Origin: Pseudomonadota bacterium
Lineage (GTDB): Bacteria; Pseudomonadota; Gammaproteobacteria; Xanthomonadales; Xanthomonadaceae
Assembly (NCBI GenBank): GCA_018240435.1
Contig: JAFEFT010000026.1
Span: 1-62,181 of the forward strand
DNA length: 62,181 nt
Direction: 5' to 3'
Of the stretch, positions 47,655 through 56,940 are shown piece after piece (the stretch's first letter is position 1; every line of letters starts with the position of its first letter). The notes beneath the pieces are model-generated. The model did not search any database, was not told the DNA's origin, and saw only the letters and a list, made by a program, of their open reading frames with translations. The translations under genes were made by a program, and so were the position numbers.

Positions 47655-47742
47655 CGAATGCCGCCCGGCGCGCTATCGTGGGCGCCATCACCGCCATGCA
47701 TTGGCAGCCGCCTGCCGTAGCGGCCGCTGCCGCCGCCCGACC

Positions 47743-48465
47743 ATGCTCAACAACGACCTCGACGTCGACCACTGGAAGCGCCAGCTGGCATTGCGCACGC
47801 GCCTGCAGATCCCCGATTTCCTGCAAGCTCCGGCGGCCGCGTTCCTGCGCGATTGCCTGATGCGGCAAGTGCCGTGGCGGCTGGCCGAACGCAGCGACGA
47901 TGGTGCGGCGCGCACGCACGGCCACGATGATGCGCTCGACGCCGACGGCTATCGCCGCGTGCTCGACGCCGCCTATCAAGGCGCCCGCGACGGATTCCGT
48001 TTCGTCTATGACAGCTACATGCTCGGTCGCGCCCGCGCCGAAGGCTGGGATCCGGACTTGCCGCTGCATGGCCTGTTCGATTTTCTCAACAGCCCCGATT
48101 ACCTCGCGTTCGCCCGCTATCTGACCGGCGATGCCGCGATCAACGCGGTCAACGCGCAGGCCACGCGTTACCGCCCGGGGCAGTTCCTCACCGCGCATGA
48201 TGACAAGAACAGCCTGGAAGGCCGGCGCTACGCCTACGTCATCAACCTCAGCCCGCGCTGGAAGGCCGAGTGGGGCGGGCAACTGCAATTCCTCGACGCC
48301 CAGGGCAATGTCATCGACACGCTGCTGCCGCGCTGGAACACGCTGTCGATCTTCAAGGTGCCGCAGCTGCACCATGTCAGCCTGGTGTCGCCCTGGGCCG
48401 GCGAACACCGGCTGGCGATCACCGGCTGGATGCTCGCCCGCGACGCGCAGGCAGGCCGGTCCTGA
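47743..48465 (+). CDS. 2OG-Fe(II) oxygenase, prolyl-hydroxylase-like
   Basis: A 240-residue protein from the ATG at 47743. The double-stranded beta helix carries the HxD metal motif in FLTAHDDKN, a distal His in LHHVSLVSPWA and an Arg for 2-oxoglutarate in EHRLAITGWML. It resembles the Tpa1/OGFOD1-type prolyl hydroxylase group acting on ribosomal or translation proteins, but the target is unknown. It follows the hybrid kinase in the same direction, 88 bp away. Confidence 0.87.
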   Translation: MLNNDLDVDHWKRQLALRTRLQIPDFLQAPAAAFLRDCLMRQVPWRLAERSDDGAARTHGHDDALDADGYRRVLDAAYQGARDGFRFVYDSYMLGRARAEGWDPDLPLHGLFDFLNSPDYLAFARYLTGDAAINAVNAQATRYRPGQFLTAHDDKNSLEGRRYAYVINLSPRWKAEWGGQLQFLDAQGNVIDTLLPRWNTLSIFKVPQLHHVSLVSPWAGEHRLAITGWMLARDAQAGRS

Positions 48466-48489
48466 CGCCTCGGCACCGCCGCGCCCGCC

Positions 48490-50001
48490 TCAATCGGCCG
48501 GCACCGTGCGGTCGCGCGCCCATTCGCGCAGCGCCTGCACCTGCTCGGCCATCAGCACCGACAGCGGCCGGGTGTTGCGCAATTCGGCGAGCAGGTCGTC
48601 CTGGGTGAGTGGATGGCGGGCAGCGCGGGCGGCGTAAAGGGACGCGACGATCGCCTGTTCGATTTCGGCACCGGAAAACCCCTCGCAGGCCGCCGCCAGC
48701 GCCGGCAGATCCAGCGCCGACGCATCCACCTTGCGCCGCGCCAGATGCAGCGCGAATACCTGCGCCCGGGTGTCGGCATCGGGCAGGTCGACGAAGAAGA
48801 TCTCGTCGAAGCGACCCTTGCGCAGCAGCTCGGCCGGCAGATCCTGCACCTGGTTGGCGGTGGCGACGAGGAACACTCGCGAAGTCCGCTCGGCCATCCA
48901 GGTCAGCAGGTAGCCCAGCACTCGCCGCGAGACGCCGCCGTCGGCATCCGACGAGCCGCTGGCCAGGCCCTTCTCGATCTCGTCCAGCCACAGCACGCAC
49001 GGCGCGATCTGTTCGGCCGAGGCCAGCGCCTCGCGCAGGTTCTTCTCGGTCTCGCCGTGGTACTTGTCGTACAAGGTGCCGAAATCCAGCCGCAGCAGCG
49101 GCACCCCGAAACCGCCAGCGATCGACTTGGCCGCCAGCGACTTGCCGCAGCCCTGCACGCCCAGCAGCAAGATGCCCTTGGGCGGGTCGAGCGGATAATC
49201 GGTGGGCGAGTTCGCCGCCGCCGAGGCCGGATCCGTCACGAACAGCTCGCGCCGCTGCTCGACCCAGCGCTTGAGCCTTCTGGCGCCAGCGACGTCGGCG
49301 AATTTCGCGGTATCGAACTCGAAGTGCAGGTGCCCGGAACGATTGAGCAGCTCGAACTTCAGCTTGGTCAGGCGCGGAATGTCGTTGCCGTCGAGCACGC
49401 CATCGTCGAACACCAGCTGGCGGGCGATGCGCTGGGCGTCGGTCATCGACAGGCCGGCGAGGTTGCGGACGATGGTCCGCACCACCTCGGCATCGAACGT
49501 CACCCGCTTGCCGCCGTTTTCGCGGGTGTATTCGGCAGCGACATCCTTGAGCATCTTCAGCAGCGCGTTGGCATCAGGCAATTGCAGATCGAAGCGCACC
49601 GCCAGCTCGTCCAGCCCCGGTGGCAGCTCGATGCGGGTGCCGACCAGCACCACCGTGTGCTCCAGGCACCCGCGCCGCTGCGCGATCTCGCGCAGCTGCC
49701 GCTGCGAGCCGGCGTAGGCCAGATACGGCATGAAATCCAGCAGCAGGTAGACGCCGCGCTGATCGGCGCTGCTGATCGCACGCAGCACGCTGGTGGCATC
49801 GGGCGGGCCTTCCGGCGGATCCTCGCGATCCATGTCCAGCCGGCTCAGGCCCTGGGTGATCGACCAGCGGTACAGGGCCCGGAAGACATCGGCCAACACC
49901 CGCCGGAACAGTTCCACCACCCGCGCCTCGTCCGGCGTCTGGATCGCGATCAGCGGCGTGTTGGCGCGGATCAACGCTGCCAGGTCCTGCAATTCCGCCA
50001 T
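48490..50001 (-). CDS. AAA-family ATPase (Ycf46-like)
   Basis: A 503-residue protein with an N-terminal domain typical of Ycf46 proteins ([21 protein letters not shown]) and a C-terminal AAA module: Walker [14 protein letters not shown], Walker [11 protein letters not shown], sensor residues in [10 protein letters not shown] and an arginine-finger region [14 protein letters not shown]. The ATG at 50001 removes 16 non-homologous residues of the longer frame. Ycf46-type AAA ATPases are linked to inorganic-carbon or stress responses, with mechanism unclear. It diverges from the PadR operon. Confidence 0.9.
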   Translation of the reverse strand: MAELQDLAALIRANTPLIAIQTPDEARVVELFRRVLADVFRALYRWSITQGLSRLDMDREDPPEGPPDATSVLRAISSADQRGVYLLLDFMPYLAYAGSQRQLREIAQRRGCLEHTVVLVGTRIELPPGLDELAVRFDLQLPDANALLKMLKDVAAEYTRENGGKRVTFDAEVVRTIVRNLAGLSMTDAQRIARQLVFDDGVLDGNDIPRLTKLKFELLNRSGHLHFEFDTAKFADVAGARRLKRWVEQRRELFVTDPASAAANSPTDYPLDPPKGILLLGVQGCGKSLAAKSIAGGFGVPLLRLDFGTLYDKYHGETEKNLREALASAEQIAPCVLWLDEIEKGLASGSSDADGGVSRRVLGYLLTWMAERTSRVFLVATANQVQDLPAELLRKGRFDEIFFVDLPDADTRAQVFALHLARRKVDASALDLPALAAACEGFSGAEIEQAIVASLYAARAARHPLTQDDLLAELRNTRPLSVLMAEQVQALREWARDRTVPAD

Positions 50002-50106
50002 CGTGTCCGCGCCACCCGGGAAAAAGCGAACGATAGCAGACGTGCCCACGGCGACGCGCGGATGCTGGATGCTGGATGGGCAGCCTGCGGATCGGCGGCC
50101 ATCTGG

Positions 50107-50157
50107 CTATATCGAACCGACATATATCGTTGCCAGATATAGCGGATACGGATATAG
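50107..50157. promoter_or_regulatory. Inverted-repeat operator array upstream of padR gene
   Basis: Four copies of a TATATC/GATATA element: CTATATC at 50107, TATATC at 50123, GATATAG at 50136 and GATATAG at 50151. The inner pair forms a perfect inverted repeat with a 7-bp spacer (50123-50141), and the outer pair is a second, wider inverted repeat. PadR regulators typically bind ATAT-rich palindromes and repress themselves, so this is the likely operator. Confidence 0.65.
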
Positions 50158-50175
50158 GTACCGCCATCCGAACCC

Positions 50176-50547
50176 GTGGAACGACCGATGCCCAAGCCCG
50201 CTCCGACGCCCGCGCCGCTGACTCCGGCGATGCACCACATCCTGCTCGCCCTGCTCGATGGCGACCGCCACGGCTACGCCATCATGCAGGCGGTGGAAAC
50301 GCTCAGCGACGGCGCCATGCGCCTGGGGCCGGGCACGCTGTACGGTACCCTCAAGCGGCTGCTCGATGCGCGACTGGTCGAGGAAACCGATGAGCGTCCA
50401 GCCGCCGACGAAGACGACGAACGCCGTCGCTATTACCGCCTGACCGAAGGCGGCCGTCAGGCAGTGCATGCCGAAACCGCGCGCCTGTCGAGGCTGGTGC
50501 GGTTTGCCGCGCGCCATGCCCGCGCCCTGCTGGAGGTGCCGGCATGA
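50176..50547 (+). CDS. PadR family transcriptional regulator
   Basis: A 123-residue regulator with a winged helix: LTPAMHHILLALLDGDRHGY, AIMQAVETLSDGAMRLGPGTLYGTLKRL and YYRLTEGGRQAVHAETARL. GTG 50176 or ATG 50188 could start it, and neither has a clear ribosome binding site. It overlaps the next gene by ATGA, forming the common pair of PadR plus membrane protein. Four ATAT-type repeats lie just upstream. Confidence 0.93.
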   Translation: MERPMPKPAPTPAPLTPAMHHILLALLDGDRHGYAIMQAVETLSDGAMRLGPGTLYGTLKRLLDARLVEETDERPAADEDDERRRYYRLTEGGRQAVHAETARLSRLVRFAARHARALLEVPA

Positions 50548-51893
50548 ACCGCGACCCACACGATTCATTCGCCCTTCGCTGCCTGTGCCGGGCCTATGGC
50601 TGGTCGTTGCGGCTGTACCCGCGTGCCCATCGCCGGCGCTGGGGGACGGAAATGCAACTGGCCTTCCGCGACCGCTGCCGTGAGGCGCGGCGTGATGGCC
50701 GCCTGTGGCGGCTGCTGTTGGGAGAATGCCTACCCGACCTCGTCGTCAGCGTCGGGCGCGAACGTACTGACGCGGTGACCACATTGCCGCCGCGCCAGCG
50801 CCTGTTGCTGGCCGGCCTGCTCGGTCTGGCCGCGGCCGCGGTGGTATTCCACACCCGCCTCGGTGATGGTGCGGTCGCCATGAAGGATGCCTGGGACCAA
50901 TACCAGCAACGCCTCGACAATCGCGCCTGGCGCGGCTATCAGGGCGAACTTGCCGCCGCCGTGGAGCGTCGTGGCGGTGCGCATGCCGACGTGCTCGCCG
51001 CGCAGCTGTACTTCAGCGCCGGCGATGGTTTCAGTCTGCGCGATCCGCAAGCCGGCCAGCCCGCCTTGAGCCATGCGCAAGGCGCGTCAGTGAATGCACT
51101 TCTGGTCAAGGCCGACACGGCTTTTGCTCGCGCCTTGCGTGCCGACGACCGCTGGGCGCTTTGGCTGGCGTCCACGCAGTGCCCGGCACAGGCGTCGGTC
51201 TGCGTCGCCGCGGATTCGTTCGCGCGCTTGCGTGAGTTCGATGCCGAAAACGGCGTCGTCTGGCTGCTCGAACTCGCGCGTGCACGGCAGGCGGGCGACA
51301 ACGCCCGCGCCCGCATGGCACTGGCGCGGATGGCGGCGGCGACGCGGTACGACTGGCACTACGGCGACGCCGTGGACAGCTATCTGGCGGCAGCCAAGCT
51401 CAGCCCGCTGCCGCATCGGCTGCGGCAAACCTGGTACGGCGATGGTGGCACGGCCGACGCCGCCGATTCGGCGTCGCTGTGGGCACTGTCCCAGGCGGCC
51501 ATCACTACCGCGATCACGCAGCCGGGGACGCAACCTGTGTTCGACCTGTGCAGGTCGACCGCGGCCGACATCCGCAACGACTGCCGCGCCGTCGCCATCG
51601 CGATGGCCGATCGCAGCGATACGCTGATCGGCCACCAACTCGGCCTGGGCCTGTGGAAGCAGATGGCGGTCGGCGATGAGCGCTCGCAAGTGCTGCGCCA
51701 GGTCGCCGATGGGCGCTGGTTGCTTGCACGCATGGTCGAAGTGCTCCCGGAACTCTCTGCCGATGCCCTGCACCGTTGGCTCGATGCCTGGCACAGTGAG
51801 CGCAACGAGACTGCCGTCTATCAACGCCTGTTGCGCGAGCGTTCGATTCCGCTGCAGGCGCCCGCAGGCTACTTGTCGGCGACACCACCTTGA
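50544..51893 (+). CDS. Unknown membrane protein cotranslated with PadR regulator
   Basis: A 449-residue protein. The first about 65 residues (LRLYPRAHRRRWGTEMQLAF then GECLPDLVVSVGRERTD) resemble the N-terminal module of PadR-linked permeases. It is followed by one membrane helix (LLLAGLLGLAAAAVVF) and a long periplasmic helical domain with TPR-like features (LLVKADTAFARALRADDRWAL, GVVWLLELARARQAGDNARARMA). No family was recognised for the C-terminal 330 residues. Overlap with the PadR gene ties its expression to that regulator. Confidence 0.75.
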   Translation: MNRDPHDSFALRCLCRAYGWSLRLYPRAHRRRWGTEMQLAFRDRCREARRDGRLWRLLLGECLPDLVVSVGRERTDAVTTLPPRQRLLLAGLLGLAAAAVVFHTRLGDGAVAMKDAWDQYQQRLDNRAWRGYQGELAAAVERRGGAHADVLAAQLYFSAGDGFSLRDPQAGQPALSHAQGASVNALLVKADTAFARALRADDRWALWLASTQCPAQASVCVAADSFARLREFDAENGVVWLLELARARQAGDNARARMALARMAAATRYDWHYGDAVDSYLAAAKLSPLPHRLRQTWYGDGGTADAADSASLWALSQAAITTAITQPGTQPVFDLCRSTAADIRNDCRAVAIAMADRSDTLIGHQLGLGLWKQMAVGDERSQVLRQVADGRWLLARMVEVLPELSADALHRWLDAWHSERNETAVYQRLLRERSIPLQAPAGYLSATPP

Positions 51894-51922
51894 CCTGACC
51901 TGCCAGCAGGGCCGATGTGACA

Positions 51923-51989
51923 AGCCGGCAACGGCCCGGCAACGGTTCGCGGGATTGGACACGCGAACGATGGCGGGCCGTTGCCGGCT
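51923..51989. other. Long compound hairpin after the PadR operon
   Basis: A perfect 15-bp outer stem (AGCCGGCAACGGCCC at 51923-51937 with GGGCCGTTGCCGGCT at 51975-51989) encloses a 7-bp inner stem (GTTCGCG at 51945-51951 with CGCGAAC at 51962-51968). The 287-bp gap between the PadR operon and sixA contains no gene. The structure may be a terminator, a REP-like element or a structured RNA. Confidence 0.7.
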
Positions 51990-52180
51990 GGCCATGCCCT
52001 GCGCCGAGCAGCGCTCTTCGCTCCGGTGCCTGCAGCAAGCCCGGGAATTCGTCGCCGGCGCCATTGCGCCCGGCCGAGCGGTAATTCAGGAGCCACCGCG
52101 TCCCATTGCGCGCGACTCCGCTGTGCGCCCGCTCGTGCCCGCGCTACAGTGATAGTCCCTCCGGTCGCGGAACCACCCTC

Positions 52181-52657
52181 ATGCGCGAGCTGATCCTGCT
52201 TCGCCACGCCCACGCCGAAAGCGCGATGCCCGGCCAGGATGACCGCGACCGGGCGCTGAGCGTGCGCGGGCGCGCCGAGGCCGCCGCCGCCGGTGCCTGG
52301 CTGCGCGAGCACGGCTACATCCCCGAGCGGGTGCTGTGTTCGACCGCGCGGCGCGCGCGCGAAACCCTCGACATCGCCCAGGACACCATCGGCTACGGCC
52401 AGACCTTGCGTCTGGATGCGATCTACGAGGCCACCCCCGGCGCGCTGGCGATCCTTGCCGATTCCCATCGCGAGGTATCGCGCCTGCTGATGGTCGGCCA
52501 CAACCCGGGCTTCGAGCATCTGGCGGCGCTGATGAGCACCGGCCGCTCCGGCGATTTCCGTGGCATGCCGGCGGCCGGGATCGCCGTGCTGCGCCTGCCG
52601 GTCGACGCTGCGATCGAGCCCGGCGTGGCCGAGCTGGCCGCCTTCTGGATGCCGTGA
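52181..52657 (+). CDS. sixA: Phosphohistidine phosphatase SixA
   Basis: A 158-residue histidine-phosphatase-superfamily member. The RHG-type motif is LLRHAHAE with His8, and the second catalytic His lies in LLMVGHNPGFEHL. SixA removes phosphate from Hpt domains, notably of the ArcB phosphorelay. In this genome it could act on the hybrid kinase's Hpt domain encoded 5 kb away, which is a speculation. Its stop overlaps the GTG of the downstream phospholipase D gene. Confidence 0.93.
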   Translation: MRELILLRHAHAESAMPGQDDRDRALSVRGRAEAAAAGAWLREHGYIPERVLCSTARRARETLDIAQDTIGYGQTLRLDAIYEATPGALAILADSHREVSRLLMVGHNPGFEHLAALMSTGRSGDFRGMPAAGIAVLRLPVDAAIEPGVAELAAFWMP

Positions 52658-54645
52658 GGCGGCGCGCGAGCGAGCACACGGAGGTCGCAACCCCATCGGC
52701 CGCGACGGCCAGCGCTGCTGGTGTTGCCGCGCGCACGGCGAGCCATCGGCCGGCGCTGCTGATCGTCGCCCTGCTGCTGGTGCTGACCGCCTGCTCCAGC
52801 CTGCGTCCGCGCGATCTCGAGCGCGCCCAGGCGCTCGCCGTTGCGGCGCGCCCGACGACGGTCGATTGCGCGCGCACCGATGCCTGCGCCCAGGATTCGC
52901 CGCTGTACGATCTGGCCGCCCGCGCCGAGCGCGAGTCGACGCCGACGACGCCGGTCAATTACATCGACATCGTGGAATCCGGGCAGGACTCGCTGCTGGC
53001 GCGCATCAACCTGATCCGCGCCGCTCGCCGGCGCATCGACCTGCAGACCTTCATCTTCAGCCAGGACGACACCGGCTATCTCGTGCTCGACGAGTTGCTG
53101 GCGGCGGCGCGCCGCGGCGTGCAGGTGCACCTGCTGGTCGACCAGCTGTTCGCGCCCTCCGATCCGACCCTGCTGGCGACGCTGGCGCGCGTGCACGGCA
53201 ACTTCCACATGCGCCTGTACAACCCCACCTTCGGCCGCGCGCACACCTCGCCGGCCGGCTACGTGGCAGCGATCGGCTGCTGCTTTCGCCGCTTCAACCA
53301 GCGCATGCACATCAAGCAGATGGTGATCGACGGCCGCATCGGCATCACCGGCGGGCGCAACATCGACGATCGCTATTACGACTGGAACCCCGATCTGGCC
53401 TACCGCGACCGCGACGCGATCGTCGCCGGTCCGGCGGTGGCCGACATGCAGCACGCCTTCGATGCGTTCTGGAATGCGCCGCGCAGCGTGCCGATCGCGC
53501 GCCTGAAGGATGTCGCCCCGCTGCTGCTGGGCAGCTCGCCGCCACCGCGACCGGCATTGCTCGACCGGCCGCCGGCGCCGCGCGTGCAGGCGTTGCGCGC
53601 CGCCGTCGCCGACCCGGCGCTGATCGCCGAGCGCTTCGTCGCCCCGGCGCGGGCGGTATCGATCGTGCGCTTCATCGCCGATTCGCCCGACAAGCAAGAT
53701 CGCCTGCCGGTCGAGGGCGGGCGCGCCACCGCCGACTTGCGCGGCCTGATCGAAACCGCGCGCAACTCGGTGGTGATGCAGACGCCGTATCTGGTGCTCA
53801 CGCGCGGTGCGCGGCGGATGTTCCGCGCCATGCACAAGCGCGCGCAGCCGCCGACGGTGATCGTCTCGACCAACTCGCTGGCCTCCACCGATGCGCTGCC
53901 GGTGGCGGCGCTGGCCTACAAATACAGCCGTCGCAATCTGCGCGACCTGGGCTTCCAGATCCACCAGCTCAAGCCGTTCGCGCCGAACTTGCCGGTGGAT
54001 CTGGCGGCAACCCAATCGGGCGCGGCGACTGCGGCGGGCGGTGGCCTTGCCGCGACGCCGACCGCCGCGACCGCCGCCAGCGGCACCGCCGCGCCAGCGC
54101 GCAAGCCGGCCAAGGTGCCCAGCGAGTCGGTGCGCTTTCCGGCGCTGGGCATGGGCTCCAAGCCGGCGCCGCTGCGCACGTCCGGTCTGCGCATCAGCCT
54201 GCACGCCAAGTCGATCGTCGTCGACGGCCATATCGGCATCATCGGCTCGCACAATTTCGATCCACGTTCGGACAACTACAACACCGAGGGCGTGCTGGTG
54301 TTCGACGACCCCGTGCTGGCGCAACGGCTGCAAGCGGCGATCGAGGCCGACATCGCCCCGGACAACTCGTGGCTGACCGCGCGCCGCCGACGCACGCCGT
54401 TCACGCCGCTGACCGGTCGCATCGACCGCCTGTTCGAGAATCTGCCGGTGTTCGATTTCTGGCCGTTCCGTTATTCGACCAATTACGAACTGGTGCCCGG
54501 CTGCGAGCCGGTGCCGCGCAACGACCCGCGTTTCGACACCTGTTGGACTTCGGTCGGCGATTTTCCCGACGTGCGGATGAGCCCGCGTTCGATCATCGTG
54601 CGGGTGCTGACCGCCTTCGGCGCCGGGCTGGCGCCGATCCTGTGA
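52654..54645 (+). CDS. Phospholipase D family / cardiolipin synthase-like lipoprotein
   Basis: A 663-residue protein starting at GTG 52654, overlapping the sixA stop. The N-terminal hydrophobic segment ends in lipobox LTAC near residue 48, so it may be lipid-anchored. Two HKD active-site motifs are present: HIKQMVIDGRIGI and HAKSIVVDGHIGI, each followed by Gly-rich and Asn residues. This two-HKD plan with a leader fits ClsC/YmdC-like cardiolipin synthases. An Ala/Thr-rich insertion near residues 450-500 is low-complexity. Phospholipid transfer is the most likely activity. Confidence 0.85.
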   Translation: MRRRASEHTEVATPSAATASAAGVAARTASHRPALLIVALLLVLTACSSLRPRDLERAQALAVAARPTTVDCARTDACAQDSPLYDLAARAERESTPTTPVNYIDIVESGQDSLLARINLIRAARRRIDLQTFIFSQDDTGYLVLDELLAAARRGVQVHLLVDQLFAPSDPTLLATLARVHGNFHMRLYNPTFGRAHTSPAGYVAAIGCCFRRFNQRMHIKQMVIDGRIGITGGRNIDDRYYDWNPDLAYRDRDAIVAGPAVADMQHAFDAFWNAPRSVPIARLKDVAPLLLGSSPPPRPALLDRPPAPRVQALRAAVADPALIAERFVAPARAVSIVRFIADSPDKQDRLPVEGGRATADLRGLIETARNSVVMQTPYLVLTRGARRMFRAMHKRAQPPTVIVSTNSLASTDALPVAALAYKYSRRNLRDLGFQIHQLKPFAPNLPVDLAATQSGAATAAGGGLAATPTAATAASGTAAPARKPAKVPSESVRFPALGMGSKPAPLRTSGLRISLHAKSIVVDGHIGIIGSHNFDPRSDNYNTEGVLVFDDPVLAQRLQAAIEADIAPDNSWLTARRRRTPFTPLTGRIDRLFENLPVFDFWPFRYSTNYELVPGCEPVPRNDPRFDTCWTSVGDFPDVRMSPRSIIVRVLTAFGAGLAPIL

Positions 54646-54675
54646 GGCGTGCGCGACGCCGGCGCCGGGCACTCG

Positions 54676-54864
54676 TCACGGCACCGCCAGAAACACCAGC
54701 GCCAGCACACCGTACAGCGCGATCAACACCCAGAAATATCCCGGTTGCTGGTCACGGCTGACCGTGCGCCCCCACAGCCCGCGGCGCTCGTACACCTGCC
54801 CGCGCCAGGCGGCCCACGCGGTGTAGGTGGCGACCATCAGGCCCAGCAGCGTGCTGATCGACAT
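54676..54864 (-). CDS. Small membrane protein (62 aa)
   Basis: A 62-residue protein with two hydrophobic helices (MSISTLLGLMVATYTAWAAW and YFWVLIALYGVLALVFLAV) separated by a charged loop. No family was recognised. It is convergent with the phospholipase D gene. The composition and complete frame make it a plausible small membrane protein. Confidence 0.6.
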   Translation of the reverse strand: MSISTLLGLMVATYTAWAAWRGQVYERRGLWGRTVSRDQQPGYFWVLIALYGVLALVFLAVP

Positions 54865-55019
54865 GCGAACTCCAACATCACCAAGGCTGCCGGCGAGGGT
54901 GCCGCGCTCGCCGTGGCGGCGCCAGCCTCGTCGCCATCGTCGCCTGAGGCGCTACCGGAGGTGGCCCGTGCGGCGACGTGCCGCTGCGGTGTCGCTCACG
55001 GCGATCGGCATCGGCCGCA

Positions 55020-55826
55020 TCAACGGCGCGGCGCCGGTTTCGGCGGCGCCGGAAGATAACGATGCGGCGCCATCTTCTCCAGCAGCGCCAGATACTGCTG
55101 GCGATACGCGGCGTCGCGGAAGTCCATCGGCGTGCGGGTGATCTGCACCACGCAGCTGCCATCCTCGTTGCGCTCGATCACCGCCACGCCGGCGTCTTCC
55201 GGCGCCCGATCGAAACCCAGCACCGTCGTCGCGTGCGCACCGAACCAGTTGAGCCAGCCCATGCGCTCGCTGATCGACCAGCCATAACCCGACGGGATGC
55301 AGAGGCGGGTGTCCTGCAGCGCCGGCAGGCCGCTGGCACGGGCGCGCGAGGACACCCACGCCGGCGAATCGGCGCGCACGAAGAAGGCCGCCGACAGCCA
55401 CGCGAACTCGCGCAGCTTGCCGACCAGCACTGGCGCGGCCGGCGCATCGGCCGCCATCCGCAGCGAAAAGCGCGCCCAATCCTCGGTGTAGTTGTCGGCG
55501 AACGGCCCGATGAAGCGGCCGGCGGCGATGCGGATGTGGTTGCGATGGTTGCCGGCGTTGGCCAGCGTCACCGAGCGCTTGGGCGAGGCCCAGCCGCGCT
55601 CGATCTCCTTGCGCAGGCTGAGCGTCAACGGCTCGGGGAAAACCTCGCGCACGGTATGCCGCAGCGGCTCCTTCAGGAAGAATTCGACCTCCTGCACGAA
55701 GCGCTCGATCAGCTCGGGCGTCATCAAATCGGCGTGGCAATACCCGCACAGCTCGACGGTGTCGGGCCAGTTCATCAAGGTGATCGGGATGACCCGTTCG
55801 TCGCCGGATCGGGGCGCGTCGTTCAT
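55020..55826 (-). CDS. Protein of unknown function (268 aa)
   Basis: From the ATG at 55826, 268 residues. The first third (ITLMNWPDTVELCGYCHADL, PELIERFVQEVEFFLKEPLRH) looks globular. The middle (RMGWLNWFGAHATTVLGFDR) and C-terminus (RTPMDFRDAAYRQQYLALLE) are also well ordered, with no signal peptide or membrane helix. The one CGYCH motif is isolated, so haem binding is not claimed. I do not recognise the family. Confidence 0.7.
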   Translation of the reverse strand: MNDAPRSGDERVIPITLMNWPDTVELCGYCHADLMTPELIERFVQEVEFFLKEPLRHTVREVFPEPLTLSLRKEIERGWASPKRSVTLANAGNHRNHIRIAAGRFIGPFADNYTEDWARFSLRMAADAPAAPVLVGKLREFAWLSAAFFVRADSPAWVSSRARASGLPALQDTRLCIPSGYGWSISERMGWLNWFGAHATTVLGFDRAPEDAGVAVIERNEDGSCVVQITRTPMDFRDAAYRQQYLALLEKMAPHRYLPAPPKPAPRR

Positions 55827-55902
55827 GGCAGCTGCGCGTCGGGGTGCGTGCGCCTGATTGTAACGGCACCGTTTGCAATGCGCGTCGTGATGCGCGCCCG
55901 CC

Positions 55903-56178
55903 TCAGAACTGCCAGCCGAATTTGTACCACGCGACCACCGCCGCGATGATCGCCAGCACCCAGGTGAGAATGCGGCCGCCGCTGCCGCGCCGCGCCGCCG
56001 CATCGCATTGCTTGCGCAACCACGGATCGGCGGCGATGGCGGCATCGACCGCTGCTTTCGCCGCCGCCAGATCGAGATTCTGCCGCTCGCGCACGATCTT
56101 GATCGCGGCGATCTTCTGCCCTTGCCGCAGCGCGGCGATGGCCTCGGCGGGCAACGTCGGTGTCGAACTCATCGTCAT
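55903..56178 (-). CDS. Small membrane protein with L7/L12 C-terminal-like domain
   Basis: A 91-residue protein. The N-terminal part (PAEAIAALRQGQKIAAIKIV, then LDLAAAKAAVDAAIAADPWL) follows the alpha-hairpin pattern of the ribosomal L7/L12 C-terminal domain, used in several bacterial small proteins. A single C-terminal helix (ILTWVLAIIAAVVAWYKF) anchors it. The starts at 56178 and 56172 are both possible. The function is unknown. Confidence 0.65.
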   Translation of the reverse strand: MTMSSTPTLPAEAIAALRQGQKIAAIKIVRERQNLDLAAAKAAVDAAIAADPWLRKQCDAAARRGSGGRILTWVLAIIAAVVAWYKFGWQF

Positions 56179-56246
56179 CGCCTCGTTCTTAAACGCTGTC
56201 GGCGATGCTGCGCGCAGGCCGCATCGTCGTCAACGTCGCGCCCGGT

Positions 56247-56921
56247 TCAGTCTTGTTCGAAGCGCGCGATTTCGTCGAGCTCGCGGCGCGCCCGCGTCAA
56301 ACTTCTGCCCGCCAGTTGCGCGTCGATGAATCCGGCCAGACGCTCGCGCCCCGGCGCGCGCGACCAGCGATGCAGCGCCCACGTCGCCAGCAACCCCAGC
56401 ACGCCGACCGCGCTGCCGTACCACGCCACTTCCGGCGCGTGCTTGTACAGATCGATGCCGTTGTACGCGAACGCGACCATCAGAAACGGAATCCACAAGA
56501 ACCACCACGCCAACCCGACGACCAGCCCGCCGCGCACATACACCTGCCGCAGCCGCAGCAAACGCCGCTGGATCGCAAGCACCGGCGCGGCGAAATCGAT
56601 GCGCGCCAGCAACACCTGCACGCACACGCCGAGCGCGATCATCGCCAAGCCTGCCAGATGCACCAGCAAACCGGCGACGAACAGGTGGGTGTTGTCGCGA
56701 TACGAGGACCAGATGCCGACGCCGAGCAGCACGCAAGCCGATCCGAATACGATCTGCACGACCTGACCCCACGCCAATGGCCGCAACATTCGCCGCAGGC
56801 GATCGCCGCGATCGGCGCGCAGCATCCGGTCGTTCTGCGCCGCCTGCATTTCCAGACGATCGTTCAACGTCTTCCACGCCGCCTTGAGGTCGTCGAGCTC
56901 CATCGCGCTTTGCGCATTCAT
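56247..56921 (-). CDS. Membrane protein paired with ECF sigma factor
   Basis: A 224-residue protein from the ATG at 56921, which has GGGAG about 8 nt upstream (a start at 56939 is also open). A charged N-terminal region (ELDDLKAAWKTLNDRLEMQ) precedes about four membrane helices and a C-terminal charged segment. It is encoded directly after the sigma factor with almost no gap, so it is a candidate anti-sigma or accessory membrane protein. It lacks the zinc-binding HxxxCxxC anti-sigma motif, so that role is uncertain. Confidence 0.75.
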   Translation of the reverse strand: MNAQSAMELDDLKAAWKTLNDRLEMQAAQNDRMLRADRGDRLRRMLRPLAWGQVVQIVFGSACVLLGVGIWSSYRDNTHLFVAGLLVHLAGLAMIALGVCVQVLLARIDFAAPVLAIQRRLLRLRQVYVRGGLVVGLAWWFLWIPFLMVAFAYNGIDLYKHAPEVAWYGSAVGVLGLLATWALHRWSRAPGRERLAGFIDAQLAGRSLTRARRELDEIARFEQD

Positions 56922-56940
56922 GTCCTTGCTCCCGTTCATG

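Noticed and set aside
51894-52180. Possible gene in the PadR-sixA gap
   Set aside because: No frame has a credible start or composition. The interval is dominated by the long hairpin.
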